From assembly GCA_029962745.1 (NCBI GenBank), contig CM057155.1, positions 30,996,896 through 31,060,895 on the forward strand: 64,000 nucleotides of DNA, in the 5' to 3' direction. Position 1 is the first letter of the stretch. Each line of letters begins with the position of its first letter. The notes under the pieces are model-generated. The model did not search any database. It worked only from the letters and a program-made list of their open reading frames with translations, and was not told the DNA's origin. Made by a program: the position numbers and the translations under genes. Positions 50,034-56,196 of the stretch are shown in pieces. Origin of the DNA: Echinometra lucunter. Lineage: Eukaryota; Echinodermata; Echinoidea; Camarodonta; Echinometridae.

Positions 50034-53000
50034 AATACCTACAAAATATATGCAATGAAGACATGAATAATATGTCTGTTGTTCTCAAATGTTATATTCT
50101 GAATTATATAAATACAGTGAGCAAAACATGTTGATGTACACAATTTATTTTGTAACATTTACTGTGACCCATTTTTACTATACAGATATACATACAAATA
50201 CCTACAAAATACATGCAATGAAGACATGAATAACATGTTTGTTGTTTTCAAATGTTATATTCTGAATTATATAAATACAGTGAGCAAAACATGTTGATGT
50301 ACTCAATTTTGTTTTGTAACATTTACTGTGACCCATTTTTACTTTACAGATGTATGCCTCGTTGATATTATGTAGACTCGGATTTATAGTTATTTAGCTG
50401 TAGTACTATTTCAGTGTTAGTTTTCAATCGCAGGTGATCTCAATGTTATTTTTTATCTTTAGCAGGTGATCTTGAGGTGTACTTGGTGGGATACAGATAC
50501 AGCTGAATTCTTATCATAGAAGGAATAATTCCAGGACTTGGTGGATATTCTTCCTGCAGTACTCTGTAAAGAGATGAAAAGTGATTAGGGAGTTAGCAGT
50601 AACTTTAATTGGGCTGTTTTTGTGTTTTTCCTACAGAATAAAACTTTACGAATTATATGACTGAGTTTTGTGTATTTGTATAACAAGGTAAATGCATGTA
50701 CAAGACGAAAAAAGAAATATTTGCATTACTTGAGAAAGAACATAAACACACTTTGAACATTACAGATCCTCAAAAGTTAAAGAGAATGATACAAAAGAGA
50801 GTAACAACATTAATACAACTTCAGAAAATGTGGGGGGAAGACGAGGTAAAAACCCAAGGGCAGAGATTGATATCAACATTTCAAAAAAGTCACTCTTGTC
50901 TTATCACGCCTACATTTAATTCAATTCTATATCTCAAAGAAGGCAGCAATGCATGATTCCAAACCCTTGGTATGACTTCCACACAATTCTCCCTTTAAAA
51001 AAAAATCAATAATTACTCCGGCTCATCCCCGTCCAGTACCATCCTTCCATATCCCGCTCCCAATCCCAAACCTTGCACTCACAAAAAAAAAAAAAAGTCC
51101 GAGGCAAAATTCTAAGAGTGCAATATAAATTCTCTAGATCACAAGTTTTTGTCATAATTCACTATAATAATCATATTCCGGCTCATCCCCGTCTGGTAGC
51201 ATTCCTCCCAATCCCGCTCGCAATCCCTAACTTTACAATCATAAAAGTCCGAGGCAAAATTCTAAGAGTGCAATATAAATTCTCAAAATCAAAAGTTTCT
51301 GTCATAATTCAATATAATAATCATATTCCAGCTCATCCCCGTCTGGTAGCATTCCTCCCAATCCCGCTCGCAATCCCTAACTTTACAATCATAAAAAAGT
51401 CCGAGGCAAAATTCTAAGAGTGCAATATAAATTCTCTAGATCACAAGTTTCTGTCATAATTCACTATAATAAACATATTCCGGCTCATCCCCGTCTGGTA
51501 GCATTCCTCACAATCCCGCTCGCAATCCCAAATTTTACAATCATAAAAAAGTCTGAGGCAAAATTCAAAGAGTGCAATAAATTCTCAAGATCAAGAGTTT
51601 TTTTTTTGTCATAATTCACTATAATAATCATATTTCGGATCATCCCCGCCTAGTACCATCCCTTCCAATCCCGCTTCCAATCCCAAACTTTACACTCACA
51701 AAAAGGTCCGAGGCAAATTCTAAGAGTGCAATAAATTCACAAGATCAAAAGCTTTTGACAAATATCACTAACTTTTACTTGAACTATAATCAATAATTAT
51801 TCCGGCTCATCCCCCTGCGGCACATCCCTCCTATACCCAAACTTTCAACTCACAAAAAGTTCGAGGCAAAATTCAAAGAGTGTAATAAATTCACAAGATC
51901 AAACGTTAATTACCAGGAAAATCAATGTCATAATTATTAAGATAAAATCAGAAGTATTGTAATGTATTTCCTACCTGCAATCCCAATCTTGGACTCGAGA
52001 TGTAAGGGAAAGGGCCTCTGTCAGACACACGAAAATCCTGCATTTCACGAAACCGTCCTAAGTCTAAGATAATGGACATCCTATTGAAATGTGTATCAAT
52101 TCTACAACACGCGTTTCAACGGGATGTCCAAGAAGTTTAGACTTAGGATGGTTTCGTGAAACACAGCGCTGGTTCCAACTTCCAATGCGCATGCCCAGTA
52201 CGCCGGGTATACGATCTATCGAAAATCATGCAAAGTGTGCAAAAACTTGATGGCGATTTTCCAGCTGGCGCTTAAATGCGCTTTTTCTTATTGGCTAAAG
52301 CATGGCATCTTTAAAAAGATTACATTCAGGTGAATATGAAAAACCATGTTCCTAAGGCGAACCTCACTCCAAAAGTGTCTAAAAATCTGATCAAAATCAG
52401 AAGATCCAGAAAATTTCTCTCTTTTAAGAGTTGAGAAACCCATAAAATGAACAAAAATGATCAAAAACTTTTGATTCTTTTCTTAAAATGGAGATAATTT
52501 TGTTGACTTTCCGATGGAATAAGAATTTAAAGAATCTATTTTCAACAAAATTGTAAAAAACGCCTTCACGCAAGACGATGTAGTACATGGAAATCACTGA
52601 AATGCACAACGATCGTGAGGTAAACATCATCCATGAACGTAAGTACTTCCCGACATTTCTGAACAAATTTCCACACATTCGTACTCATAATACACAAAAT
52701 AAATGAGGCAGACACAATAAAGTTTCAATATTCTGTTTTATTTGTTTTCCATGGCATTCAATGCTGCAAAGATTATTTTTGATGACATTTATTTACTACC
52801 CCGTCTCGGCAAAATTTGCGTGCATTCAGAATAGGACGCACGCATTCACGGCTTACGTTGGCATCGCCATCTCCAGCTCTCTCTCTCTCTCTCTCCATCT
52901 CCTTCTGTCACTGGTGTCAGGTCTGTGCGAGTACAGGCCACCTTGTCATTGCAGTAATTGTATACTCATACATCCTAATACAAACATGTTCTACCATTTG

Positions 53001-53235
53001 ACAGACAGATCTGCATCGTCTCATTCACACAACACAGACAGACTGACTGGAATCGAGAATCGCTGCAAAGAGACAACATGAAAACGAATACATGGGACTG
53101 TTGTCAATATAAATGAAGAAATATCTTGTAAGATTACCTCGAATATTACACCTCAACATCATATACAACATTAAATATACATACATAATGATTACAAATA
53201 CTGGAATCTTACTTCGTTTTTAATGTGGTGGCCAT
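20720..53235 (-). CDS. TBL3: WD40 ribosome-biogenesis protein TBL3/UTP13, 24 exons
   Basis: Exons in transcript order: 53235-53213, 49324-49177, 48696-48649, 48362-48285, 47323-47175, 43667-43575, 42908-42755, 41834-41732, 40584-40370, 39347-39206, 38704-38646, 38298-38192, 37716-37578, 37190-37029, 36464-36396, 35838-35768, 34621-34465, 34172-34114, 33785-33682, 33096-33025, 31948-31790, 30852-30759, 30205-29359, 20854-20720. Phases agree throughout (3387 nt, 1128 aa). Residues 1-639 are two WD40 propellers (SPNDKLLATGSQDRLAKLW, GTFEGHDASVLK-type blocks). Residues 640-801 are the Utp13 C-terminal domain (WNTNSKHCHVAQ). The rest is an acidic/basic tail absent from vertebrate TBL3. TBL3/Utp13 acts in the U3 snoRNP (UTP-B) complex of the nucleolus for 18S rRNA processing. 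Intron 11 has a GC donor. The exon 1 and exon 24 joins rest on splice sites and frame only. Confidence 0.93.
21369..24269 (+). CDS. Toll-like receptor, single exon, LRR-TM-TIR
   Basis: The frame of 966 codons is uninterrupted. A better start is Met28 (21450), which opens a signal peptide (NLVLASVMFLPL). The ectodomain has an N-terminal cysteine cap, about twenty leucine-rich repeats (LDLSKNNLTIL, LDISHNYIKTV, LYLSENELVEI) and one LRR-CT cap (NPFACTCSLTWFRQWL), the vertebrate-like single-cap layout. A membrane helix lies at about 759-781 and a TIR domain at about 808-955, with LFWAQFEKSM as box 3. The TIR is unusual: box 1 reads YHYHLNLMF, and the BB-loop region (DEGLHLGMYY) lacks the usual proline. 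Toll-like receptors sense microbial ligands and signal through TIR adaptors. The gene is nested antisense in the last TBL3 intron. The cap and LRR start somewhat resemble TLR3, but orthology is not claimed. Confidence 0.95.
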   Translation: MTEAVENISRKNTDFVVIVNHTLKPQRMASKIFNCVMCVNLVLASVMFLPLNALSVRSASDMESSKASNMNYAECQYTNSKHGLQANCMNLQLSEVPSDLPENVITLDLSKNNLTILRNESFNNVPKLIVLTVSKNPLSFIESKSFWPLQRLQTLVLLSCNLRSMSPMLFIKNVQLTKLRLGFNQLSSVPRETLAVLPRLSEIYLPGNEIQSLDFRGCSRWPRLTDVNLARNEVAEIHQNNFLPLKNITIDSFTLNLNKLQNLPTQVFYHLTSVQHLRLEDNNIGSFDIKPFLGMNYIKELSIRASRIHQLLPPDNLTNPYKHYPSIISLDMRDNLIEEVPAGSLWGFISLQVLQLSHNKLRIITNQSFCQLLSLTELDISYNEVVSLQTKTFACLSNLTKLDASRNLLNALLPESFNGMPSILSIVLSQNEIQELHSEHLWNLQTLEVLDISHNYIKTVPQKKFSGLINLRNLDLSHNQISYYSERAFTDLVNLTRLFLSNEKSTYLRNTFRHLHTLLFLDLSYNEIEIPKDSIEQFSSMNSLQELWIENANMKDTDLYDGKNNQSLFTGLFSLKELRLKKNHLVSMDSRIFHNLSNVFILDMTDSRIKVLKPGVFSPLSSLSHLYLSENELVEIAADTFHGLIHLHVVFIHNNALGVLDPATFAKCNQLTELYLSGNKISTIKPGTVLPANRSFRLDVSRNPFACTCSLTWFRQWLDYANINFTHADQTLCSGTSLEGLTRQPILSFHPEDYCGINMVLTVVLSFTFVLVVMMVILAYNKRWWLNHKLFLLKLAVIGFEEMAEEFDADNYHYHLNLMFQETEQEWVDQVLKPALEERMPHLQNIIYGDEGLHLGMYYINALYDAIDNSFKTVLLLSNQSVNDAWTMTKLRMALEHINDTGLDKVILIFMEDIDDDHLPYLVRLFLSRNKPYMLWTDDEDGQELFWAQFEKSMRANKAINNAIPL
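24353..24358 (+). terminator. Candidate polyadenylation signal for the Toll-like receptor
   Basis: AATAAA lies 84 bp after the TLR stop codon, within CCTAATAAAGT. The position suits a short 3' UTR ending before the element at 24598. Confidence 0.5.
24598..25404. mobile_element. ~800 bp inverted-end element downstream of the TLR
   Basis: The left end has GGGGTGGTATTCTGAGAC and the right end has GTTCAGAATACCACCCC. Internal GTTTTAACTCTGTTTTAA and TTAAAACAGAAGTTATAAC tracts mirror each other. Repeated GGTATTCTGA and TCAGAATACC motifs at both ends suggest subterminal binding repeats. No transposase frame is seen. The shorter 62692-62923 element has a similar GTATTCTGA end and may be related. Confidence 0.8.
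25553..25969. mobile_element. TTAA-flanked MITE, family A, copy 3
   Basis: It has perfect CCCATTCGTGACAG / CTGTCACGAATGGG ends inside TTAA targets, ~417 bp, with the same orientation as copies 1 and 2. It lies in the last TBL3 intron between the TLR and the 104 bp array. Confidence 0.9.
26051..27738. repeat. ~104 bp tandem array, about 15 copies
   Basis: The unit runs CAGTATGTGTATTTGTGTAT ... GAACCACCGACTAGTGATGA ... TCTTTCAATAGGAACTTG ... CATCCTCAGACACTAGTCCT. Starts fall near 26051, 26160, 26264, 26361, 26465, 26569 and so on. The usual spacing is 104 bp; a 97 bp variant lacks part of CCGACTAGTGAT. Copies are ~95% alike. The array is interrupted at 26996-27237 by a LINE 3' end. Apparent frames in both directions are by-products of repetition. 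Confidence 0.95.
26996..27237 (+). mobile_element. 5'-truncated LINE 3' end inserted in the tandem array
   Basis: This segment breaks one unit of the 104 bp array. It is AT-rich, contains CAGCCTTCGTAGCTGCTAAA, and ends in repeated TTGAATC units, a microsatellite tail typical of CR1/L2-like LINEs. No coding portion remains. Confidence 0.65.
27880..28080 (-). repeat. HINE-like interior fragment with a ~60 bp direct repeat
   Basis: It contains GACCTCTGTGACCTGTGACC and then two copies of CATACCTTTGACAAACACA ... TTTTCCCATGG. It also has the CAAGTTTGAAGTT segment seen in the HINE interiors. Element ends are missing, so it is a degraded relative. Confidence 0.45.
28764..29179. mobile_element. MITE with TAAAGTCCCCAGTTTTCCGT ends
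   Basis: The left end TAAAGTCCCCAGTTTTCCGT pairs with ACGGAAAACTGGGGACTTTA at the right. The interior has repeated ACAGAATTC and GGAAAAC motifs. Its right end is included in the exact 120 bp duplication that follows. Confidence 0.75.
29144..29383. repeat. Exact 120 bp tandem duplication at the end of TBL3 exon 23
   Basis: 29144-29263 and 29264-29383 appear identical. The unit contains the right end of the 28764 MITE plus the last ~25 coding bases and the GTATGT donor of TBL3 exon 23. The functional donor is taken as the one at 29358, because only that copy joins the long exon frame. The second donor lies 120 bp further along the transcript. Identity suggests a very recent event or an assembly artefact. 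Confidence 0.85.
32270..32681. mobile_element. TTAA-flanked MITE, family A, copy 4 (reverse)
   Basis: It is the same ~412 bp element in the opposite orientation to copies 1-3, with CCCATTCGTGACAG at the left. The right end reads TATTCACGAATGGG, so two bases near the inverted end are changed. TTAA lies on both sides. It is in TBL3 intron 20. Confidence 0.9.
33160..33450 (+). mobile_element. tRNA-derived SINE
   Basis: A tRNA-like head has a box A-like TGGTCTAGTGG (33170-33180) and a box B-like GGTTCAAGTCC (33214-33224), 33 bp apart. It continues into a non-tRNA body with CCATGGTACCAATG, AAAGGGGTACCCAGTAGG and GCCAGGAGTGTCA, and ends in a TTATTATCATTA-type tail. The acceptor stem does not pair and the body continues well past a tRNA 3' end, so it is a SINE and not a tRNA gene. 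A tail fragment is at 11350-11452. Confidence 0.8.
33823..33910. repeat. (GA)n / (GAAA)n microsatellite
   Basis: Purine-only runs of GA and then GAAA lie just upstream of TBL3 exon 19 on the plus strand. They form a CT tract on the transcribed strand, 35 bp before the acceptor. Confidence 0.9.
34900..35194. mobile_element. TTAA-flanked MITE, family H
   Basis: The ends TTAAAGCCACAGTGAATTGG and GGCCCCATTTTGCTCTGGCTTTAA (read as a gapped inverted pair around AGCCAgAGc/CTCTGGCT) lie at TTAA targets. The inverted match is imperfect. The ~295 bp interior has no frame. Confidence 0.55.
35388..35762 (+). mobile_element. Tandem pair of SINEs with a 7SL-RNA-like head
   Basis: Two ~185 bp units start near 35388 and 35581 and are separated by (CAA)n. 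Each has GGCATTGTGGYGTG, then GCCTGTAATCCAGC or CATCTGTAATCCAGC, GTGGAAGTTATRAA, and CCCAGGTTCRAATMTGAG. The first ~80 bp follow, in order, the Alu domain of SRP 7SL RNA (GGTGGCGCGTGCCTGTAATC, then AGGCTGAGG, then a CCCAGG-type element). GGTTCGAAT resembles a pol III box B. The body ends TACATGTCTGTAAAAACCCA and (CAA)n. The units lie in TBL3 intron 16, sense to the plus strand. Confidence 0.65.
38367..38632. repeat. Polypyrimidine tract in the TBL3 GC-AG intron
   Basis: The plus strand is nearly all C and T (CTCTCT, then CTTCTT, then CCTCCT, then TTCCTT). The TBL3 pre-mRNA is therefore purine-rich for about 260 nt starting 14 nt after its unusual GC donor. Confidence 0.9.
38644..38645 (-). 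other. TBL3: Non-canonical GC splice donor of TBL3 intron 11
   Basis: The exon ends AAG and the intron begins GCAAGA on the minus strand. The next exon follows a normal CAG at 38299-38301. Phase 0 on both sides gives VSSSK then DNTVRVW, matching the family's SCAKDQSVRIW block, so no GT alternative restores the frame as well. GC-AG introns with AG|GCAAG are a known minor class. Confidence 0.8.
38946..39141. repeat. (GAT)n-rich microsatellite
   Basis: GAT, GAC and AAT triplets dominate. Met/Asp-rich or Ile-rich open frames here come from the repeat itself. It lies in TBL3 intron 10. Confidence 0.9.
39542..40223. mobile_element. TTAA-flanked MITE, family G
   Basis: The left end TTAAAGGAGAAGTCTAGGCG pairs with the right end GTCTGGACTTCTCCTTTAA, with TTAA at each edge, ~680 bp. 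The interior is distinctive, with CGGCTCGAAGTGGTCTTCG, but the minus and plus frames are short. It is in TBL3 intron 9. The AAAGG ends resemble family C. Confidence 0.8.
40650..40865 (-). repeat. Interspersed repeat with TGACCT triplet and GGACAGACGGACAG
   Basis: TGACCT, TGACCT and TGACCC occur head-to-tail at 40654-40673. About 160 bp on comes GGATGGACAGAAGGACAGACGG, the same order as in the HINE interior, but the terminal motifs are different (TATATCCCCCTCTGACTTCTTCC). It may be a second Helentron-derived family or a rearranged HINE. Confidence 0.5.
41010..41209. repeat. ~72 bp direct repeat separated by a perfect hairpin
   Basis: CATATACAAA...CACAAATATGTTTGAAAGTACCCACTTACAAACTGAGAG occurs at about 41010-41082 and again at 41138-41209. 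Between them, a T-run and ACTCCTGCAAA, a CAAC loop, then TTTGCAGGAGT and an A-run form a perfect stem of over 20 bp. This is consistent with a small duplication or inserted hairpin in TBL3 intron 8. Confidence 0.75.
41247..41668. mobile_element. Diverged relative of the family A TTAA MITE
   Basis: It has TTAA targets and inverted ends CCCATAGAGGT / ACCTCTATGGG, ~422 bp. Interior blocks shared with family A are AATATGAGCAGAAAGAG, GTTGCCAATTTGA and AAAGCTGAT. The spacing of these blocks matches family A, so this is an older or sister subfamily with altered ends. Confidence 0.8.
42040..42440 (-). mobile_element. 5'-truncated LINE, RT C-terminus and 3' UTR
   Basis: On the minus strand a ~95-codon frame has NNQAPKYLGNCLNLYTPTR, RTLVGDRTFTVSASKHWNDL and FRKALKPHLF, the conserved C-terminal block after the RT of CR1/L2-type LINEs. 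A 3' UTR follows with GGCGCTTTGGGCC...GAAAAGCGCAGCATAGATAA and an (ATT)n tail near 42040. It is inserted in TBL3 intron 7. Confidence 0.85.
43830..45625 (+). mobile_element. LINE fragment: endonuclease end, linker, deleted RT
   Basis: A 377-codon frame (43830-44963) carries the end of an APE-type endonuclease (CFGGDFNTDISR, then NNFSDHVAVKC) and a linker of ~250 aa. After a stop, broken RT pieces follow: KLNASKKDDISGLMSDHL, LQFGFKEGLSTT and LVLDASKAFDRVHF. Then most of the RT is missing, and a TTGAATTGAATTGAAT tail ends at about 45625. It is flanked by AATTTATATAGCGC-type repeat sequence on the left and CACCCTTTCCAGAGGATACA on the right, so it appears to have landed in an older repeat. It lies in TBL3 intron 5. 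Confidence 0.85.
46090..46554 (-). mobile_element. HINE (Helentron-like), copy 3, reverse
   Basis: Read on the minus strand it starts TATGCCTCAGCCC and ends with a GGCATAAA segment, the perfect palindrome ACCGCGCGCGGT and ATTCATCTAG, with T at both flanks. TGACCT occurs three times with 1 nt spacing at 46351-46370 (AGGTCA on the element's own strand). Against copy 1 the hairpin differs at two paired positions, which keeps the stem intact. Confidence 0.8.
46896..47133 (-). pseudogene. TBL3: Two degenerate tandem copies of TBL3 exon 5
   Basis: Downstream of the real exon (47323-47175) lie copy B (47133-47005) and copy C (46955-46896), each ending in the same CAG|GTAAAGG-like donor. Copy B keeps 43 codons in frame (VSMAFD, STLLATGSSDSTIKLWDI) but its start and acceptor are replaced by a G/C-run. 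Copy C also has an internal deletion of about 75 bp. Spacers share GCTATGTAGGTGATGTATCC. They cannot be spliced in normally, so they are relics of exon duplication. Confidence 0.85.
47435..47935. mobile_element. TTAA-flanked MITE, family C, copy 2
   Basis: The ends TTAAAGGCATTCGCTAAC and GTTAACCAATGCCTTTAA match copy 1 at 5333-5826, as does the interior (GATGAAACATGTGTATGAGT, CAAACATTGGTTCACAT). Both copies have the same orientation. It is in TBL3 intron 4. Confidence 0.85.
47932..48013. mobile_element. Miniature 82 bp TTAA element abutting family C
   Basis: It begins TTAACCCTAAATGACTACTG and ends GTAGCTAATGGGTTAA, so the outer TTAACCC / GGGTTAA are inverted. Its left TTAA is the same as the right TTAA of the family C copy. 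The size is unusually small and the call is tentative. Confidence 0.45.
49981..50353. repeat. (TA)n microsatellite and two-copy 163 bp tandem repeat
   Basis: About 45 bp of TA repeat is followed by two ~163 bp units (starts about 50031 and 50194). Each contains ATACCTACAAAATA, AATGAAGACATGAATAA, CAGTGAGCAAAACATGTTGA and TTTACTGTGACCCATTTTTA. It lies in TBL3 intron 1. TTATTTTTTATCTTTAGCAG also occurs on either side (about 49960 and 50443). Confidence 0.85.
51008..51905. repeat. ~152 bp tandem repeat, six copies, in TBL3 intron 1
   Basis: AGTCCGAGGCAAAATTC marks units near 51096, 51246, 51398, 51550, 51704 and 51858. Each also has TAAGAGTGCAATA, GTCATAATTCACTATAATAA and CCGGCTCATCCCCGTC. Outer copies are more diverged than inner ones, as expected from unequal exchange. 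Confidence 0.9.
52030..52168. mobile_element. MITE with ~28 bp inverted ends
   Basis: TTTCACGAAACCGTCCTAAG and its mirror CTTAGGATGGTTTCGTGAAA flank ~140 bp. Inner GGACATCC and GGATGTCC also pair. No coding frame is present. It is in TBL3 intron 1. Confidence 0.8.
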
Positions 53236-53489
53236 ATTACCGACTTAATCACAAGTAGCACCTCTCCTACTTCATTCTCCGTTTGCCCGCAGCAACACGT
53301 GTGTATGATTAGTATGCATGCAGAATCGCGCTTTGCAGAATCGAGCCCCCCATATAAGCCTAGCCACTAGCTATAGCCACGCGGAGCGCTAGCGATGGCA
53401 TGGCGGAGCTCAGGCGAGGACTCGCTCGAGAAGCAGGAGCGCGCTGCGGGCTGGAGCAGCTGCCAGTGCCAAGGCAAGCGCTAACGCGC

Positions 53490-54666
53490 CCCGGGGGGGG
53501 GGGGAGGGGGGAGGGGGGGAGAAGGAGGGGGAGGGGGGAGAAGGAGGGGGGAGGGGAGGGGAGGGGAGGGGTACTCGTTTTTTTTTTTTTTTTTTTTTTT
53601 TTACTTGGGTGTGAGGCCCGGACCTTGAACCCCCTAGGATAACCCATCTTTAGGGGCAAATTTTAAGAAAAAGGGTAAGCCTACCTATATTAGGTATTAG
53701 GCAGTTAGGGATTTCTCGCAAATGGACCCTTTTTCTATGAGTATAATTTACAATACAAATAAACCACCCATGTTAAGGATTTTGTTGAAAATGTGAACCC
53801 ATGTTTAGGGATTTTTTTTTTAAAATAGAAAACGGGGCCCATATGCATGGGCGGCACATCTTAACCACATGGAGAGATGGGGGAAAATGAACCTAATAAG
53901 ACATTTGATCACACTTCCGTGAGAGAGAGAGAGGGGGGGGGGGTTCTAAACCACTTATGAAGAGTTTTGTCAGTGATTTTCACCGATAACTGTTATAAGC
54001 TACTGAAAATCCTCGGAGCTGATTGGCTGAGAGCAAATTAGTCAGTGAAAATCACCGACAAGACTCTTCATGAAACGCCCCCCTGGTTATCTGATTATAA
54101 TATGAAAGAAACCTCGGAACTTTTATTTTCCAACTATCCAAAGGCGATCTTCCATCGCGGCCATCATCCTCTTCATACACCAAAGATATTGAAATACACG
54201 CTTATCCACAAGCCCTCCAAAATCAATATTATCTTCCCTTGACCAGCCGACCGGGCCCGGGGGGGGGGGGGGTACTCGGATTTTTTTTTTTTTTACGGGG
54301 GTTTGAGGCCTGGACCTTGAACCCCCTGACCCATCTTTAGAGGCAAATTCTAAGAAAAAGGGTACCTATATTTAGCGATTTCTCGCAAACTGAACGTAGA
54401 CCCATGTTTAGGGATTCGTCATAAAAACTGAACCCTTTTCTACGAGTATAATTTACAATACAAATAAACCACCCATGTTTAGGGATTTTGTTGAAAATGT
54501 GAACCAATGTTTAGGGATTTCTCGTAAAAAAGTGGACCCTTTTCTACGAGTATAATTTACAATACAAATAAACCACCATGATGTTTAGAGATTTTGTTTA
54601 AAATATGAACCCATTTTGGGGGATTTCTTGTGAAAAGTGGCCCATCAGTTGGGCGGCACATCCCCG

Positions 54667-54680
<14 letters not shown>
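53490..54680. repeat. Two copies of a G-run / TTTAGGGATT repeat
   Basis: Each copy (about 53490-53860 and 54250-54680) starts with a G-run then TACTCG, a T-run and GTGAGGC or TTGAGGC, GGACCTTGAACCCCCT and ACCCATCTTTAG. It then has repeated units of CCCATGTTTAGGGATTT and TACGAGTATAATTTACAATA. The second copy has more inner units. Both end at GGGCGGCACATC. Confidence 0.75.
53852..54120. repeat. Duplicate of the TBL3 intron 3 / exon 4 acceptor region with a MITE inside
   Basis: ATCTTAACCACATGGAGAGA, AACCTAAT.AGACATT, GAGAGAGAG-G-run-GTTCTAA.CCACTT and TGGTTAT.TGATTA..ATATGAAAGAAAC match 48361-48530 in order. The copy here is interrupted at 53956-54080 by a family D MITE (ATGAAGAG / CTCTTCAT ends, core as at 9594). 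This copy retains only the edge of exon 4. Confidence 0.8.
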
Positions 54681-54725
<45 letters not shown>

Positions 54726-55956
54726 GAAAATTAGTCTGCTTGGCATCTAGATAGTACAAGAATCAGAGTTGGTAGTAGAATGCCAATAAAAAATAAAATC
54801 ATATAGATTTTAAAAGAAAGCGGAGCATAGCTCTCAAAAATGAAAGGCGAAGTCACACTCTTCGCCAGTGCCCACGGTGTGACAAAAAGATGTAAATTAA
54901 AATCCGTTACTGAAACATATATATATATATATATATACACCCCCCCCCCCCCGCCTCCCCGGGACCAGTACAGCAGTACAGCATTGGTGCAAAAAAAAAA
55001 AAAAAAAAATTACTTATACAGGACCTAATTGGAATAGTATTAATCAAACCCTAAAAAACGTTCACACCTTCAAGAAAAAGCCTAAAATTATCTATGATAA
55101 ATAAATACTAAACATGATATATATCAACATTTTAAACCATAATTATATCGAAATTCTGTATACCAACCTCCTAATCCATGATATTGTGACTCGCAAATCT
55201 ATACTTCTTTTTTCTTCTTACCTCTTCTTTGTGACACATCAATCATCCCTTTTTATCTGGATTTATTCATTTTCCACTTACCTTATTCCCCGCCAAAAAC
55301 CCAAGACAGTGTCTTACTTTATGAAGCTTCTCTGATTCTAGCTATAGGTAGGCTATTTTGGAGAAGTCACTACAAATCAAGATGATTAAAAGAAAGGGAA
55401 TCGCATGCACACGAAAAGGGGCACTAATCAGTCGTAAAAAGGGACAGGTATCATAATTATTTGAAGGGGGCATTTATCGGAAGGAGAATTGCAATACATA
55501 AAGGGGCACTTTAGAAGTGAAACGGGGCGAATCATCGATGTGGTACTCTCAGTTACATTGTATACCAATAGTGTCCTATCTTTGCTCGTTTGGAGGTAAC
55601 ATGAATGCATCTAGAGGAATCTTCGCTTTGAAGCAAGAGGCAAGATCATTCAAAATGAGAGTAAGATGTCTTTTTTGGGAGGGGTGTTTGTTTGTTTCCG
55701 TTTTTTGTTTGTTTTTTTAAAGCTGTTTTTGTTTGGTTGTTTTTGGTTTTTTTGAGGGGTGGAGTTTCGACAAAGCTCGCCCTCGTTGTCAGGAAGAGAT
55801 GGGTATGGAGGCAGACGCAAGTCACAAGTTCACAACCCGTGAAATTGTGGCATCCGTTTATGAGTAGTGATGCGTAAGCAACTTTTACTCATCGAAAATA
55901 TAGTAGAGTTTAACCTGTTGAGGGCGTCTTCTTTAAAGTTGCAATATTCACGTAAA

Positions 55957-56196
55957 ATGGCGACAAATGGGAAGGAGTCGAATGGTGCTACGCATACGAT
56001 GGAGACCGAAGAAAATGGACTCGTAAACGGATTCGAAAATAGCTTTGAACATGAACATTGCTCTTCTAAGGCGAAGTGGGTTCGCCTGAATGTTGGTGGA
56101 ACATATTTCTTGACAACGAGGACGACGCTTTGCCGAGATCCCAAGTCATTTCTATGCAGATTATGTCAAGATGATCCGGACTTGAGCAGCGATAAG
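55957..56196 (+). CDS. KCTD5: KCTD2/5/17-type BTB protein, first coding exon only
   Basis: The exon encodes 80 residues and ends AAG|GTGAGT in phase 0. Residues 1-38 are a variable, acidic and low-complexity leader. Residues 39-80 match the start of the BTB/T1 domain of KCTD5 and its paralogues ([39 protein letters not shown]). An upstream ATG at 55867 is in frame, but the ATG at 55957 has the better-matching leader length. Family members form pentamers and recruit CUL3 ubiquitin ligase. I saw no DETGAYLIDRDP-type second exon before 64000, so intron 1 is at least 7.8 kb if the gene is intact. Paralogue choice among KCTD2, 5 and 17 is not possible from one exon. Confidence 0.88.

Larger units (their letters stand above)
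53236..55956. other. Divergent intergenic region, TBL3 and KCTD starts
   Basis: The two start codons are 2.7 kb apart and point away from each other, so shared regulation is possible but not shown. A GC-rich patch lies at about 53340-53500, within 270 bp of the TBL3 start. The remainder is repeats: a duplicated TBL3 intron segment (53852-54120), two copies of a TTTAGGGATTTCTCG-type repeat (53490-53860 and 54250-54680), and TA, GA and C microsatellites (54666-54956). No protein block was recognised. Confidence 0.65.

Noticed and set aside
51073..51614. 114 aa and 64 aa frames with repeated VRGKILRVQYKFS
   Set aside because: They track the 152 bp tandem repeat, which is not a multiple of three and is non-coding elsewhere in the array.
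52424..52687. Possible alternative first exon of TBL3 (minus-strand ATG at 52687)
   Set aside because: The 23 nt exon at 53235-53213 joins exon 2 to give MATTLKTNFRVANRIEAF, which matches the family start; the 52687 frame does not.
53360..53659. GC-rich overlapping frames near the TBL3 start
   Set aside because: They are Pro/Gly-rich readings of a G-run repeat on both strands, with no splice or family support.
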